Assembly (NCBI GenBank): GCA_937902995.1
Contig: CALEKY010000122.1
Span: forward strand, 1-60,029
Reading direction: 5' to 3'
DNA: 60,029 nt
From: an uncultured Sinobacteraceae bacterium
GTDB lineage: Bacteria; Pseudomonadota; Gammaproteobacteria; Steroidobacterales; Steroidobacteraceae
The position numbers and the translations under genes are program-made. This document shows positions 24,816 to 33,274 of the stretch, one piece after another; the stretch's first letter is position 1; every line of letters starts with the position of its first letter. The notes under the pieces are model-generated. The model did no database searches. It was not told the origin of the DNA and saw only the letters and a program-made list of their open reading frames with translations.

Positions 24816-25760
24816 CTAGTCGCATTCGCGACTCACGACCCGATTCCTGCCCAGCTCCTTCGCATCTTTCAACGCACGGAGCGCGCTCTCGTAAAGGCGC
24901 TCGGGCGTCGCATCGTGCGGCGGGATGAGCGACACGACGCCTGCGCTCGCAGTCACGTAGCGCGAAACGATCGAGCGCGGATGGTGAATGGCGAGATCGC
25001 GGATTCGGCTCAGGACGGTCTCGGCAAGCTTTGCGGCTTGAGCCAGATCGAGACCGGTCGCGAGCGCAGCGATCTGATCCTCATCGTATCGTCCGCACAG
25101 ATCGCTCGCGCGACGGAAACAGCCGCCGATGACACGCGCGATGCGCCGGAACGACTGCTCGGCGCCCTGCCGGCCAAAGACATCGCGGTAAGCCGAGAAG
25201 TGATCGAGATCGAAAAGGATCATGCTCAGACGGCGGGACTCGCGTTGCGCGAGGCCCCAATCGCGCTTGACCAGTTCTTCGAAATACGGCCGGCGCAGCA
25301 AGCCCGTGAGTTTGTCGTCTCGCACATAGGCGAGCATGCTCTGAGTGTTCAACGCCGGATCGCGACCGTCCGCGCGTCCGTCGTTGCGCAGCGTCCCACC
25401 CTCGCGATGGAAACTGGCGAAGTGCCGAACCTGACCGTCCGGCGAGGCGAGCGGCACGAGCCGCAGCTCGTTCCAGAAAAGCGTGCCGTCCCGACGATAG
25501 TTGCGTAGGAGCGTTTGGCAGGGCTGTCCGTCGCGCAGGGCCGCGCGGATTCTCGCAATGCCCTCCTGGTCGCGGTCGTCCGCCTGAAGGAAACGTAGGT
25601 CGCGGCCGAGGACTTGGTCGGCGCTGTAGCCCGTGAGCCGCTCGAATGCTGGATTGGCGAACACGGCGATCCAGTCGCCATCGCGGGCCTCGCAGAGCAC
25701 GACGCCTTCGGGTGCCGCCTCGACGAGGTGCTTGAACAAATTGGCATCAATGCCGTTCAT
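24816..25760 (-). CDS. LOV-like PAS domain with degenerate GGDEF domain
   Basis: A 314-aa cytoplasmic sensor. Residues about 8-118 form a PAS domain very close to LOV flavin domains: GRDLRFLQ at 52-59, R72, RNYRRDG with N87, and FWNEL with N97. The cysteine that forms the flavin adduct (GRNCRFLQ in LOV proteins) is Leu55 here, the preceding Asn is Asp54, and the late Gln appears to be His118. Residues about 148-314 form a GGDEF domain with DKLTGLLRRPYF and the metal-site DLDHF at 184-188, but the signature RYGGDEF reads RYDEDQI (224-230), so cyclase activity is doubtful. The ATG at 25760 is used; a TTG at 25781 is possible. It lies 36 nt downstream of nagZ and may be co-transcribed. Confidence 0.85.
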   Translation of the reverse strand: MNGIDANLFKHLVEAAPEGVVLCEARDGDWIAVFANPAFERLTGYSADQVLGRDLRFLQADDRDQEGIARIRAALRDGQPCQTLLRNYRRDGTLFWNELRLVPLASPDGQVRHFASFHREGGTLRNDGRADGRDPALNTQSMLAYVRDDKLTGLLRRPYFEELVKRDWGLAQRESRRLSMILFDLDHFSAYRDVFGRQGAEQSFRRIARVIGGCFRRASDLCGRYDEDQIAALATGLDLAQAAKLAETVLSRIRDLAIHHPRSIVSRYVTASAGVVSLIPPHDATPERLYESALRALKDAKELGRNRVVSRECD

Positions 25761-25796
25761 CGGCCGGGGTGCTCGCCTCAACTCGTGCAGATCGCA

Positions 25797-26840
25797 TCAA
25801 GCATCCAGCGTGAGGTCCGGACGCGCCATGCACGCTTTTACGGACCTCTCGCAGGTCTGCCATTCCGCGGTCTGACGCAACGCCAGCCGGGTCGGGGCAG
25901 GCTTGCCGTGCAGGCGCGCTAGGCGGACTTGGCTAACAGGATCGGCGGTCCCACGCAAAGAGTCGATGACCTGGAGCACACCTTCGCGATTGTTGCAGAT
26001 CGGGACCATATCGCAGCCGGCACTCAAGGCCGCACGGACCCGCTCCGGCATGTCCCCGACGACGCTCGCCCCGGCCATATTCAGGTCGTCCGAGAAGATC
26101 GCCCCGCTGAACCGTAGCCGGCCCCGTAGCTCGTCTTGAAGCCAGCGCCTGGAAAACCCGGCGGGCAACGGATCGACCGCAGGGAAAATCACATGCGCGG
26201 CCATGATCGAGGCGAGTCCGTTGTCGATGAGCCGCTCATACGGGTACAGATCCTCGTCCATGTCGGCCAGCTCCCGACGATCGACGGGCATGGCCACGTG
26301 GGAATCGGGGGCGACCGCGCCGTGGCCGGGGAAGTGTTTGGCGGTTCCCGACATCCCGGCATCCCGCATGCCGTGCAAGAAGGCAGTCGCAAGCTCGGCG
26401 ACGGCCCGGGAACTGCGATGGAACGCGCGGTCCCCGATGACCGAGCTGACGCCGTAATCCAGGTCCACGACCGGGGCAAAGCTGAGATCGATACCCACGG
26501 CACGCAGCTCGGCCGCGAGCAGCCACCCGCATTGGCGTGCAAGCTGTCGGCCGGCCGCCGGATCCATGTCGTATTGCCGGCCGATCGTCCGCATCGACGG
26601 CAGCACAGTGAAATCCCGCCGAAAGCGTTGCACCCGGCCACCCTCGTGATCGACGCCGATCAGGATCGGCGGCGTGCGCAATGCGCGAACGGACCGAATC
26701 AGCTCCTCGAGTTGTTCGATGTCCGCGAAATTGCGCGTGAACAGGATCAGACCGCCGACGAGCGGATGGGCCAAGAGCTCCCGATCCTCCTCGGTGATGC
26801 TCGTGCCTTGGATGTCGATCATCAGCGGACCGAGCGTCAT
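25797..26840 (-). CDS. nagZ: beta-N-acetylhexosaminidase NagZ
   Basis: NagZ removes N-acetylglucosamine from anhydromuropeptides in cytoplasmic peptidoglycan recycling. The 347-aa GH3 enzyme starts MTLGPLMIDIQG and shows VDHEGGRVQRFR, the hallmark KHFPGHGAVAPDSHVAMPVD (His general acid/base loop), and IFSDDLNM, whose Asp is the nucleophile. Length and start match the family. It is between a CYTH gene and the PAS-GGDEF gene on the same strand. In organisms with AmpR-AmpC its product triggers beta-lactamase induction; neither gene is seen here. Confidence 0.96.
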   Translation of the reverse strand: MTLGPLMIDIQGTSITEEDRELLAHPLVGGLILFTRNFADIEQLEELIRSVRALRTPPILIGVDHEGGRVQRFRRDFTVLPSMRTIGRQYDMDPAAGRQLARQCGWLLAAELRAVGIDLSFAPVVDLDYGVSSVIGDRAFHRSSRAVAELATAFLHGMRDAGMSGTAKHFPGHGAVAPDSHVAMPVDRRELADMDEDLYPYERLIDNGLASIMAAHVIFPAVDPLPAGFSRRWLQDELRGRLRFSGAIFSDDLNMAGASVVGDMPERVRAALSAGCDMVPICNNREGVLQVIDSLRGTADPVSQVRLARLHGKPAPTRLALRQTAEWQTCERSVKACMARPDLTLDA

Positions 26841-26894
26841 GGCGCTATAAACGTTCCGGTGAGCCCCTACGCCGATGCGAGCGATGTTGATGTT

Positions 26895-27380
26895 TCAACG
26901 CTCGGCACCGATTCCCCAGGTCCGATACGGACGCCTGGCCAGATTGAAATTGTAATAGCGCTCATCGTGCGTGACCTCTTCGCCGAGCCAGCTCGGGCGC
27001 TCGAACTGATCGTCTTCGTGCTCGAGCTCGATTTCCGCCACGATCAATCCGGCGTTATCGCCGAGAAATTCGTCGATCTCCCAAACGTGCGCACCATGCG
27101 GGACTTCGTACCGATACTTCTCCACGATCGGTCCTTCGCAGAGCTGCGCCAGCATCTCGTCGGCGTCCGACCGCGGTATCGAGTATTCGTACTCGAGACG
27201 CGTCCTGTCCGTGCGCTTCGATTTGAAGTTGAGCCAGGCCTGATCGCCCGAAACCCGCACACGAATCGAGCAACGCGACGTACCGCCGAGGTAGCCCTGT
27301 CGCATGAGAACGCGGCTTGTTGCCCGTGCGCGCCAAGCCTCCGAACACAACAAGAACTTGCGTTCGATCTCGATGGGCAT
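26895..27380 (-). CDS. CYTH-domain triphosphatase/thiamine-triphosphatase-like protein
   Basis: A 161-aa protein starting MPIEIERKFLL, the ExExK signature of the CYTH superfamily, with later WLNFKSKR, LEYEYSIP and VWEIDEF motifs that line the triphosphate tunnel. Small bacterial CYTH proteins hydrolyse inorganic triphosphate or nucleoside triphosphates. The family is certain, the substrate is not. It starts 3 nt after the end of rlmD, so these genes are probably co-transcribed. Confidence 0.92.
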   Translation of the reverse strand: MPIEIERKFLLCSEAWRARATSRVLMRQGYLGGTSRCSIRVRVSGDQAWLNFKSKRTDRTRLEYEYSIPRSDADEMLAQLCEGPIVEKYRYEVPHGAHVWEIDEFLGDNAGLIVAEIELEHEDDQFERPSWLGEEVTHDERYYNFNLARRPYRTWGIGAER

Positions 27381-27383
27381 GCC

Positions 27384-28712
27384 TCACACCCTTTCGAACA
27401 CGGCGATCGATTCCACATGCGCCGTGTGGGGAAACATGTCCATGATACCCGCTGCCTGCAGCTTGAATCCGTACTCGTGAACGAGCAGACCGGCATCCCG
27501 CGCCAGGCTTCCTGGGTGACAAGAGACGTAGACAACGCGGGTGGCGCCGCTTGCGGCGACCACTGGCAACACTTCGCGCGCTCCGGCTCGCGGCGGGTCC
27601 AAGAGCACCTTCGCGTACGAGCGTCGCGCCCAGGGAAGGACTCGCAAGTCCTCGCTCGCAAGATTCGCTGCGAAGAACTCGATATTGTCGATGCCATTGC
27701 GCACCGCGTTCTGTTTCGCACGCGCGACGAGACCGCTCTCGCCTTCGACGCCGACGACGTGCCTCGCACGTCGCGCGAGCGGCAACGAGAAATTTCCGAG
27801 ACCGCAGAACAGGTCCAGAACGTCCTCGCTCGGCTCTGGAGCCAGCAGCTCGACTGCGCGCTCCACCATGCGCTCGTTGAGCGGACCGTTGATCTGGATG
27901 AAGTCCGTCGGCTCGAAGACGATATTCACGTCGAACTTGGGCAGCCGATAAGACAACTCCTGCGGCTTGCCTTCTAGCTTCGCCACGGTGTCGTAACCGC
28001 CCGGCTGCAAGTAAAGCTCGATGCCGTGCGTGTGCGCGAACTCGACGAGCGCCTGACGATCTTCCGGTGTTGGCTCCGCAAGCACTCGCAAAACCAACGC
28101 GACTGCCGTTTCCGCATGGGCAACTTCGATCTGCGGAATGCGATCGCGAATGTTTAGCGAGCTGAACAGCTTGGACAGCGGCTCGATCAGTCGTCCGGTC
28201 CCGGCCGTCAAGACCTCGCAGCGAGCCAAATCCGCGAGAAACGAGCTCGAGCGCTCGCGAAACCCGACCAGGGTCTTGCCCTTCTTCGGCACCCAGCGTG
28301 CGCCCAGCCGCGCGCGGCGACGATAGGCCCAGGTGTCTGCCCGCAAAGCCGGCAGACGGTCCGTCGGCTCGACCTTGCCGATGCGCTCCAACGACTCGAA
28401 GAGCTGACGTTCCTTGAAAACGAGCTGTTGCTCGCTCGACAAGTGCTGCAGGACACATCCGCCGCAAACGCCGAAATGCACGCAACGCGGTTCGACCCGA
28501 TGCGGCGACGGCGTTATGACGCGTACGAGCCGGCCTTCATCGAAGGTGCGGCCCTTCTTCGTGCGCCGCCACTCCACGCGCTCGCCCGGCAATGCATCCT
28601 CGATGAACGTCGCCTTGCCGCTGACGTGCGCAATGCCCCGCCCGTCATGCGCCAGATCGACGACGTCCGCCGTCTCGACGCCCGGCAGCGATTTCTCGGC
28701 GCGCGCGTTCAA
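27384..28712 (-). CDS. rlmD: 23S rRNA (uracil-1939-C5)-methyltransferase RlmD
   Basis: RlmD (RumA) methylates U1939 of 23S rRNA using SAM and holds a [4Fe-4S] cluster. The 442-aa product has a TRAM domain (about 12-68), the cluster cysteines in CVHFGVCGGCVLQHL plus a later Cys (LARCEVL), and the methyltransferase motifs DLFCGLGNFSLPLA, DPPRAGA and the catalytic SCHPGSLARD. I place the start at TTG 28712: it has GGAGG just upstream and overlaps the TGA of the upstream gene as TTGA. The frame is open further up but only as a shadow of that gene. E. coli RlmD is 433 aa. Confidence 0.93.
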   Translation of the reverse strand: MNARAEKSLPGVETADVVDLAHDGRGIAHVSGKATFIEDALPGERVEWRRTKKGRTFDEGRLVRVITPSPHRVEPRCVHFGVCGGCVLQHLSSEQQLVFKERQLFESLERIGKVEPTDRLPALRADTWAYRRRARLGARWVPKKGKTLVGFRERSSSFLADLARCEVLTAGTGRLIEPLSKLFSSLNIRDRIPQIEVAHAETAVALVLRVLAEPTPEDRQALVEFAHTHGIELYLQPGGYDTVAKLEGKPQELSYRLPKFDVNIVFEPTDFIQINGPLNERMVERAVELLAPEPSEDVLDLFCGLGNFSLPLARRARHVVGVEGESGLVARAKQNAVRNGIDNIEFFAANLASEDLRVLPWARRSYAKVLLDPPRAGAREVLPVVAASGATRVVYVSCHPGSLARDAGLLVHEYGFKLQAAGIMDMFPHTAHVESIAVFERV

Positions 28713-29488
28713 AAGTCCTCCTGCCAGGCGGCCAGGAACTCGTCGAAATGCGGTTTGCCCTGCGCGCGCAACGTCTCGCGAACCAACGCCGTTTCGGACT
28801 GGTATTGCTCGCGACTCAAGCGGCCTCGCATGAGCTCGAAACGCAGGTAGATGAGAAACGTGTTCAGCACATCTGTCTCGCAATAGTTACGAATCTGCTC
28901 GATTCGACCGTCGAGCCAAGCTTCCCAGACTTTGTCGCCGCTCATCCCGAGCTTGCCGGGAAAGCCGAGCAGCATCGCCGCGGCTTGCAGGCTCACGCGG
29001 GCGCGTGACTGATAGCTCGACAGAACATCCATGAGATCGAGATGGCGCATGTGGTAACGGTTCAAGTAGTTGTTGAACCGGAACGACTGATCCTCGTCGC
29101 CGGATTCCCAATAGCGGCGCGCCTGAATACCGTGTCGGAGCGCGCGGTAATGCAACACCGGTAAATCGAAACCGCCGCCGTTCCAGGACACCAAGTCGGG
29201 TGTGTATTTTTCGATCCCGTCGTAGAAGCGCTGGATGATCTCGGCTTCCGGTGCCGTCGGATCGCCGAGCGACCACACCTTGAACCCTTCCCGTGTGCGC
29301 AGCGCCACCGAGATCGCTACGACCCGATGTTGCTCGTAGGACAGAAACTCGTGACCGGCCTCTTCGCGGCGTTTCGCCTGCATCACATAGCCAACCTGCT
29401 TGTCGGTGAGATCACCCAGGTTGTAAATGCGCCGGCCCAACTCCACGTCGGGCACCGTTTCGATATCGAAGGCGAAAACCGCAGGCAT
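28709..29488 (-). CDS. predicted 3'-5' exonuclease of the PolB-like DEDDy family
   Basis: A 259-aa DnaQ-fold nuclease. Exo motif I is VFAFDIETVPD at the N-terminus, motif II includes DLVSWNGGGFDLPVLHYR, and the C-terminal motif is YCETDVLNTFLIYLR, which give the four acidic residues. This family (predicted 3'-5' exonuclease related to the exonuclease domain of PolB) occurs as a stand-alone protein in many proteobacteria, and its substrate is unknown. The gene overlaps rlmD at TTGA, a coupling that may point to RNA-related work, but that is inference. Confidence 0.88.
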   Translation of the reverse strand: MPAVFAFDIETVPDVELGRRIYNLGDLTDKQVGYVMQAKRREEAGHEFLSYEQHRVVAISVALRTREGFKVWSLGDPTAPEAEIIQRFYDGIEKYTPDLVSWNGGGFDLPVLHYRALRHGIQARRYWESGDEDQSFRFNNYLNRYHMRHLDLMDVLSSYQSRARVSLQAAAMLLGFPGKLGMSGDKVWEAWLDGRIEQIRNYCETDVLNTFLIYLRFELMRGRLSREQYQSETALVRETLRAQGKPHFDEFLAAWQEDF

Positions 29489-29557
29489 GCGCTCGTTGCA
29501 CCAGGGAAGAATGAATGCTGCGATTCTACGATTTGAGCGTCGGCGAGTCTCGGCAGT

Positions 29558-29950
29558 TCAAGCAGCCGGATTGGCCCGCATGAGCACCGCAACTGCGATG
29601 ACGAAGCCGGATTCGTCCGAAAGCGTGATGTGGCTGTCGCCGATACCGAGCTTCTCGCACAGCTCGCGTCCGCGCTGCGACCAGACGACCTCGGGACGGC
29701 CCCATGCATTCGGCACGACGCCTGCGTCGCGTAGCCACATGCCGTGCGCAAACCCCGTGCCCATTGCTTTGACGATCGCTTCCTTGGCCGCAAAGCGCAT
29801 GGCGAGAAACCGCACCGCGCGCGATTGCCCCCGAAAGAGCTCGAGCTCTTGCGGCATCAGCAAATGACTCACGAAGCGCTCGCCGTGGCGCTCGTAGATC
29901 CTCTCGATGCGCTCGATCTTCAGGATATCGGTGCCGATCCCGAAGATCAT
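29558..29950 (-). CDS. acpS: holo-[acyl-carrier-protein] synthase AcpS
   Basis: AcpS transfers 4'-phosphopantetheine from CoA to ACP. The 130-aa protein has the two family motifs GIGTDILKIERI (Asp8 binds metal) and FAAKEAIVKAMGTG. Length matches the trimeric AcpS group. Its ATG overlaps the TGA of pdxJ by 4 nt (ATGA), as often seen for pdxJ-acpS. It is the last gene of the lepA...recO-pdxJ-acpS run. Confidence 0.97.
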   Translation of the reverse strand: MIFGIGTDILKIERIERIYERHGERFVSHLLMPQELELFRGQSRAVRFLAMRFAAKEAIVKAMGTGFAHGMWLRDAGVVPNAWGRPEVVWSQRGRELCEKLGIGDSHITLSDESGFVIAVAVLMRANPAA

Positions 29951-30681
29951 GTTCGCGGCCGCGCCTCGAGCATCAGCCGCTTCATTTCGCGCACGGCCTC
30001 CCGCATCCCGTCGATCACTGCGCGCGCCACGATGGCATGACCGATGTTGAGCTCGACGATTTCCGGTAACGCCGCGATCGGCTGCACGTTGTGATAGTTG
30101 AGGCCGTGGCCCGCGTGCACGGTCAGCCCGAGCGATTGCGCATACCTGGCTGCATCCCGGATGCGTTGGAACTCCTGAGCCTGCCTTTCGCCGCGCGTAT
30201 CCGCATACGCGCCGGTGTGCAGCTCGACCACGGGCACGCCGATGCGGCGCGCCGCCTCCAATTGAGCGGGATCAGGATCGATGAACAAAGAAACACGGAT
30301 CCCGGCCTCCGCCAACTTGGCGCAATACGGCCGCAGAGTGGCTTCCTGTCCCGCTGCATCCAGGCCGCCTTCCGTGGTGATCTCGGCGCGGCGCTCCGGC
30401 ACCAAGCAACAATCCGAGGGCTTGATCTCCGTGGCGATCTTCAGCATCTCCTCGGTCGCCGCCATCTCCAGATTCAAACGCGTCTGGAGCGCCTCCTTGC
30501 ACATGCGCACATCGCGATCCTGAATGTGCCGCCGGTCTTCGCGAAGATGGATCGTGATGCTGTCAGCACCCGCCTGTTCAGCGACTAGCGCTGCGAACAA
30601 CGGATCGGGATACGTGGTACGTCGCGCTTGGCGAAGCGTCGCCACATGATCGACATTGACGCCCAAATGCAAGGAAGACAT
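29947..30681 (-). CDS. pdxJ: pyridoxine 5'-phosphate synthase PdxJ
   Basis: PdxJ condenses 1-deoxy-xylulose 5-phosphate with 3-amino-2-oxopropyl phosphate to give pyridoxine 5'-phosphate. The 244-aa TIM-barrel protein begins MSSLHLGVNVDHVATLRQAR and has DSITIHLREDRRHI, KPSDCCLVPERR, FIDPDP and VHAGHGLNYHNV, all active-site segments. The ATG at 30681 gives the family start. Upstream, a 7-bp repeat element and a hairpin separate it from recO. Confidence 0.97.
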   Translation of the reverse strand: MSSLHLGVNVDHVATLRQARRTTYPDPLFAALVAEQAGADSITIHLREDRRHIQDRDVRMCKEALQTRLNLEMAATEEMLKIATEIKPSDCCLVPERRAEITTEGGLDAAGQEATLRPYCAKLAEAGIRVSLFIDPDPAQLEAARRIGVPVVELHTGAYADTRGERQAQEFQRIRDAARYAQSLGLTVHAGHGLNYHNVQPIAALPEIVELNIGHAIVARAVIDGMREAVREMKRLMLEARPRT

Positions 30682-30720
30682 GGCTCGTTTCCACAAGTTA
30701 GGGCTGCAAGTATAGGCGAA

Positions 30721-30792
30721 GGGTTTGGGGCTCGGGGCTTGGGCAAGAGGCGCGAGCGCGCCTCGACTTCCTTCAGCCTTCAGTCTTTAGCC
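30721..30792 (+). repeat. heptad composite element, copy 4
   Basis: Left arm: GGGTTTG (30721), GGGCTCG (30728), GGGCTTG (30735). Core: GAGGCGCG (30747-30754), AG, CGCGCCTC (30757-30764), a perfect 8-bp inverted repeat. Right arm: TTCAGCC (30772), TTCAGTC (30779), TTTAGCC (30786). It lies between recO and pdxJ. Confidence 0.85.
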
Positions 30793-30793
30793 T

Positions 30794-30819
30794 GCCGCTC
30801 CCGCGTCAGCGGGAGCGGC
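30794..30819. other. perfect hairpin over the recO stop codon
   Basis: GCCGCTCCCGC (30794-30804) pairs with GCGGGAGCGGC (30809-30819) around a 4-nt loop; the recO stop codon (30808-30806) lies in the loop. No T-run follows on either strand, so it is not a standard terminator. It abuts the repeat element at 30721-30792. Confidence 0.8.
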
Positions 30820-31546
30820 GCAGCGCCAACATCACCTCTCGCGTCCTGAGCTCGCGGCCGTCCAGACATCGTTCGATTGCCGCACCCAGCAATCGTCGGG
30901 CATCCGCCAGCGCTTGCGGCGAGTGCAACTCTTCACGGCCGAGCGAAATCAAGGAGCTGCCGGGAAACACCATACTGCCTTCCGCGACATCGAGTGCACG
31001 CACGGCGCCTTGCTCGAGACGATAGTGATATAGGCGCTCCGGCTCGATCGGCTCTCCGGTGATCGCCTCGTATTGGAGCGAAAGCCCGTAGCCCAAGGAT
31101 TCGAGCAACCGTTTCTCGAACAGCCGCAGCGCACGCAACGGTTCGCCGGAACTCTTCAAGGCATCCACCGTCACCGAATACAGCTCGAAGACTTCGGGAT
31201 GGCTGTCTTGGCGGGCAAATAGCTTCAGCAAAAGCTCGTTGAGGTAGTAGCCGTTGACGAGCTGTGCAGGCGGCATCGGCTCAAAACTGCCATCGAACTC
31301 GGCGCCCGTGAGCTGTCCTGCTTCGCCCCTTCCCGACCACGATACGAGCACGCGATTGAAGGGCTGCAGCACGGACACGAGGGAAGCCGACTTGCCGCGG
31401 CTGCCGCGCGCTCCTCGCGCGAAGACCGAGACGCGCCCGTGATCGCGAGTGAATAGCTCGAGGATGCGACTCGTGTCCCGATACGGGCGATGATGCAGCA
31501 CGAATGCCGGCTGCAGATGGACACGTCTGGCTTCAGTGCCGCTCAT
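30806..31546 (-). CDS. recO: DNA repair protein RecO
   Basis: RecO works with RecR to load RecA onto SSB-coated single-stranded DNA in the RecF pathway. The 246-aa protein begins with the OB fold (VHLQPAFVLHHRPYRDTSRILELFTRDHGRVSVFA) and continues with the helical C-terminal region; GYYLNELLLKLF and RLFEKRLLESLGYGL are typical. It has no zinc-binding cysteine set, as usual in gammaproteobacteria. It lies between era and pdxJ. Its final codons form one arm of a hairpin. Confidence 0.95.
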   Translation of the reverse strand: MSGTEARRVHLQPAFVLHHRPYRDTSRILELFTRDHGRVSVFARGARGSRGKSASLVSVLQPFNRVLVSWSGRGEAGQLTGAEFDGSFEPMPPAQLVNGYYLNELLLKLFARQDSHPEVFELYSVTVDALKSSGEPLRALRLFEKRLLESLGYGLSLQYEAITGEPIEPERLYHYRLEQGAVRALDVAEGSMVFPGSSLISLGREELHSPQALADARRLLGAAIERCLDGRELRTREVMLALRRSR

Positions 31547-31619
31547 GATTCATCAGCCTATCGGCCTTGCCGTCAGCGAGACCAACGACCTGCATCGATA
31601 CACGGCCAATGACGCGAGC

Positions 31620-32537
31620 TCAGCTCTCGTAACCGAGCTGACGCAGCGCGTGTTCGTTATCCGACCAGTTCTCCTTGACCTTGACCCAGAGCTCCAAATG
31701 GACGGGCCGGCCGAACAGTTCGTTCATTTCCAAACGGGCGGCGCGGCCCACTTCTTTGAGCTGCTCGCCTCCTTGGCCGATGACGATCGCCTTCTGTCCT
31801 GTCCGCTCGACCCAGATGACCGCATTGATCAGCAATCGTCCGTCCTGCTCCTCGAAGCGTTCGATCTCGACGGTCAAACCGTACGGCAGCTCTTGGCGCA
31901 ACCGCCAAGTCAGCTTTTCGCGAATGATCTCGGACGCCAGGAATTGCTCCGACCGGTCGGTGACTTGATCGGGCGGGAAATGCGGCGGCGATTCCGGCAA
32001 ATATTTGGCGATCAACGCGGGCAAGTCAGCGACGCCGCTGCCTTTCAATCCGGAGAGCGGCACGATCTCGGCGAAATTCGCACGCCGCGACAACTCGTCC
32101 AAGAAAGGAAGCAATTTCTCCTTGGGGAATACTTTGTCGACCTTGTTCACGACCGCGATGATCGGTTGTCCCCGCCGCACGAGCTCGTCGAGGACCTTCT
32201 GATCCTCGTCCAGCCAGCGCAACGCCTCGACGACGAACAGATTGACGTCCGCTTCGCTCAGCGAAGCGAGTGCAGCGCGATTCATGTGCCGATTCATCGC
32301 CCGTCGTGCGCCCGAATGCAGGCCCGGCGTGTCGACGAAAATGATCTGCGCCGCGTCGTTCGTGAGAATACCCAGGATGCGGTGCCGAGTCGTCTGGGGC
32401 TTGGGACTGACGATGCTGATCTTGCGCTTGAGCAGCGCATTGAGCAGCGTCGATTTGCCCACGTTGGGCCGACCGACGATGGCGGCAAAGCCGCAGCGAT
32501 AGCCGGCCTGCCGCATTGGTTCGGAGGATTCGTTCAC
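31620..32537 (-). CDS. era: GTPase Era
   Basis: Era is an essential GTPase that binds the 3' end of 16S rRNA during small-subunit assembly. From a GTG at 32537 the product is 305 aa (E. coli 301). It has G1 GRPNVGKS at 22-29, G3 DTPG in FVDTPGLHSGARRAMN, G4 NKVD, and a C-terminal KH domain with GQKAIVIGQGGEQLKEVG. The GTG overlaps the TGA of rnc as GTGA and has GAAGG 7 nt upstream, so I prefer it to the ATG at 32516. The rnc-era overlap is conserved in proteobacteria. Confidence 0.96.
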   Translation of the reverse strand: MNESSEPMRQAGYRCGFAAIVGRPNVGKSTLLNALLKRKISIVSPKPQTTRHRILGILTNDAAQIIFVDTPGLHSGARRAMNRHMNRAALASLSEADVNLFVVEALRWLDEDQKVLDELVRRGQPIIAVVNKVDKVFPKEKLLPFLDELSRRANFAEIVPLSGLKGSGVADLPALIAKYLPESPPHFPPDQVTDRSEQFLASEIIREKLTWRLRQELPYGLTVEIERFEEQDGRLLINAVIWVERTGQKAIVIGQGGEQLKEVGRAARLEMNELFGRPVHLELWVKVKENWSDNEHALRQLGYES

Positions 32538-33229
32538 TTGGGTGCCTTCTCGCGATCGCGATTCATCTCGTCGAGCAGCATTTGCGCCGCTGCTTGCTCC
32601 GCGCGTCGCCGGCTCGGTCCCGTCGCGACCGTTCGCAAGCCCAGCGCATTCACCGCGCACGATACCTCGAACATCTGATTATGTGCCTCGCCCGTCACTG
32701 CTTCGACAGTGTACGTCGGCAACGGCAGCCCTTGCGCCTGAAGAGCTTCCTGCAAACGGGTCTTTGGATCCTTGAGTTCCGCGGCGGTTGGCAACCGGTC
32801 CAGGCGAGGAACGAACAGGCGCTCGATGACACGTTCGGCCGCCTCGAACCCTCCGTCGAGGTAGATCGCCCCGAACAAGGCCTCCAAGGCATCGGCAAGG
32901 ATGGACTTACGGCGAAAACCGCCGGACTTCAATTCGCCCGAACCCAGCCTCAATTGCTCGCCGAGATTGATTTCCTGCGCGATGACGGCGAGGGCCTCGC
33001 CGCTCACGAGACTGGCACGAAATCGCGAGAGATCACCTTCGTCGGCGGCCCCGAATTCGCTGAACACGAGCTTGGCGACGACGCAGTTCAGGACGGCATC
33101 GCCCAAGAACTCGAGGCGCTCGTTGTGAGGCGAGCCAGCGCTTCGGTGCGTCAACGCTGCCTCGAGCAATGCGGGATCCTTGCACTCGTAGCCGAGTGCA
33201 CCTTTCACCCATTCCGCAGCGCTTTTCAA
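32534..33229 (-). CDS. rnc: ribonuclease III
   Basis: RNase III cuts double-stranded RNA in rRNA and mRNA processing. The 231-aa protein has the signature HNERLEFLGDAVLN (metal-binding Glu and Asp), a second acidic site LADALEALFGAIYLDGG, and a C-terminal double-stranded RNA-binding domain (about 155-225) ending in QAAAQMLLDEM. The start at 33229 is TTG, the only start that gives the expected N-terminus (KGALGYECKDPALLEAALTH). It overlaps era by GTGA. Confidence 0.96.
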   Translation of the reverse strand: MKSAAEWVKGALGYECKDPALLEAALTHRSAGSPHNERLEFLGDAVLNCVVAKLVFSEFGAADEGDLSRFRASLVSGEALAVIAQEINLGEQLRLGSGELKSGGFRRKSILADALEALFGAIYLDGGFEAAERVIERLFVPRLDRLPTAAELKDPKTRLQEALQAQGLPLPTYTVEAVTGEAHNQMFEVSCAVNALGLRTVATGPSRRRAEQAAAQMLLDEMNRDREKAPK

Positions 33230-33274
33230 TGCAATGGAGCCCGTGAACGCCGGTCGTCAGGCCGACCGGCTGCC

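Noticed and set aside
26838..26865. leaderless promoter for nagZ (TTTATA 5 nt before the ATG)
   Set aside because: No -35 box at a usable distance; a single A/T-rich hexamer is not enough.
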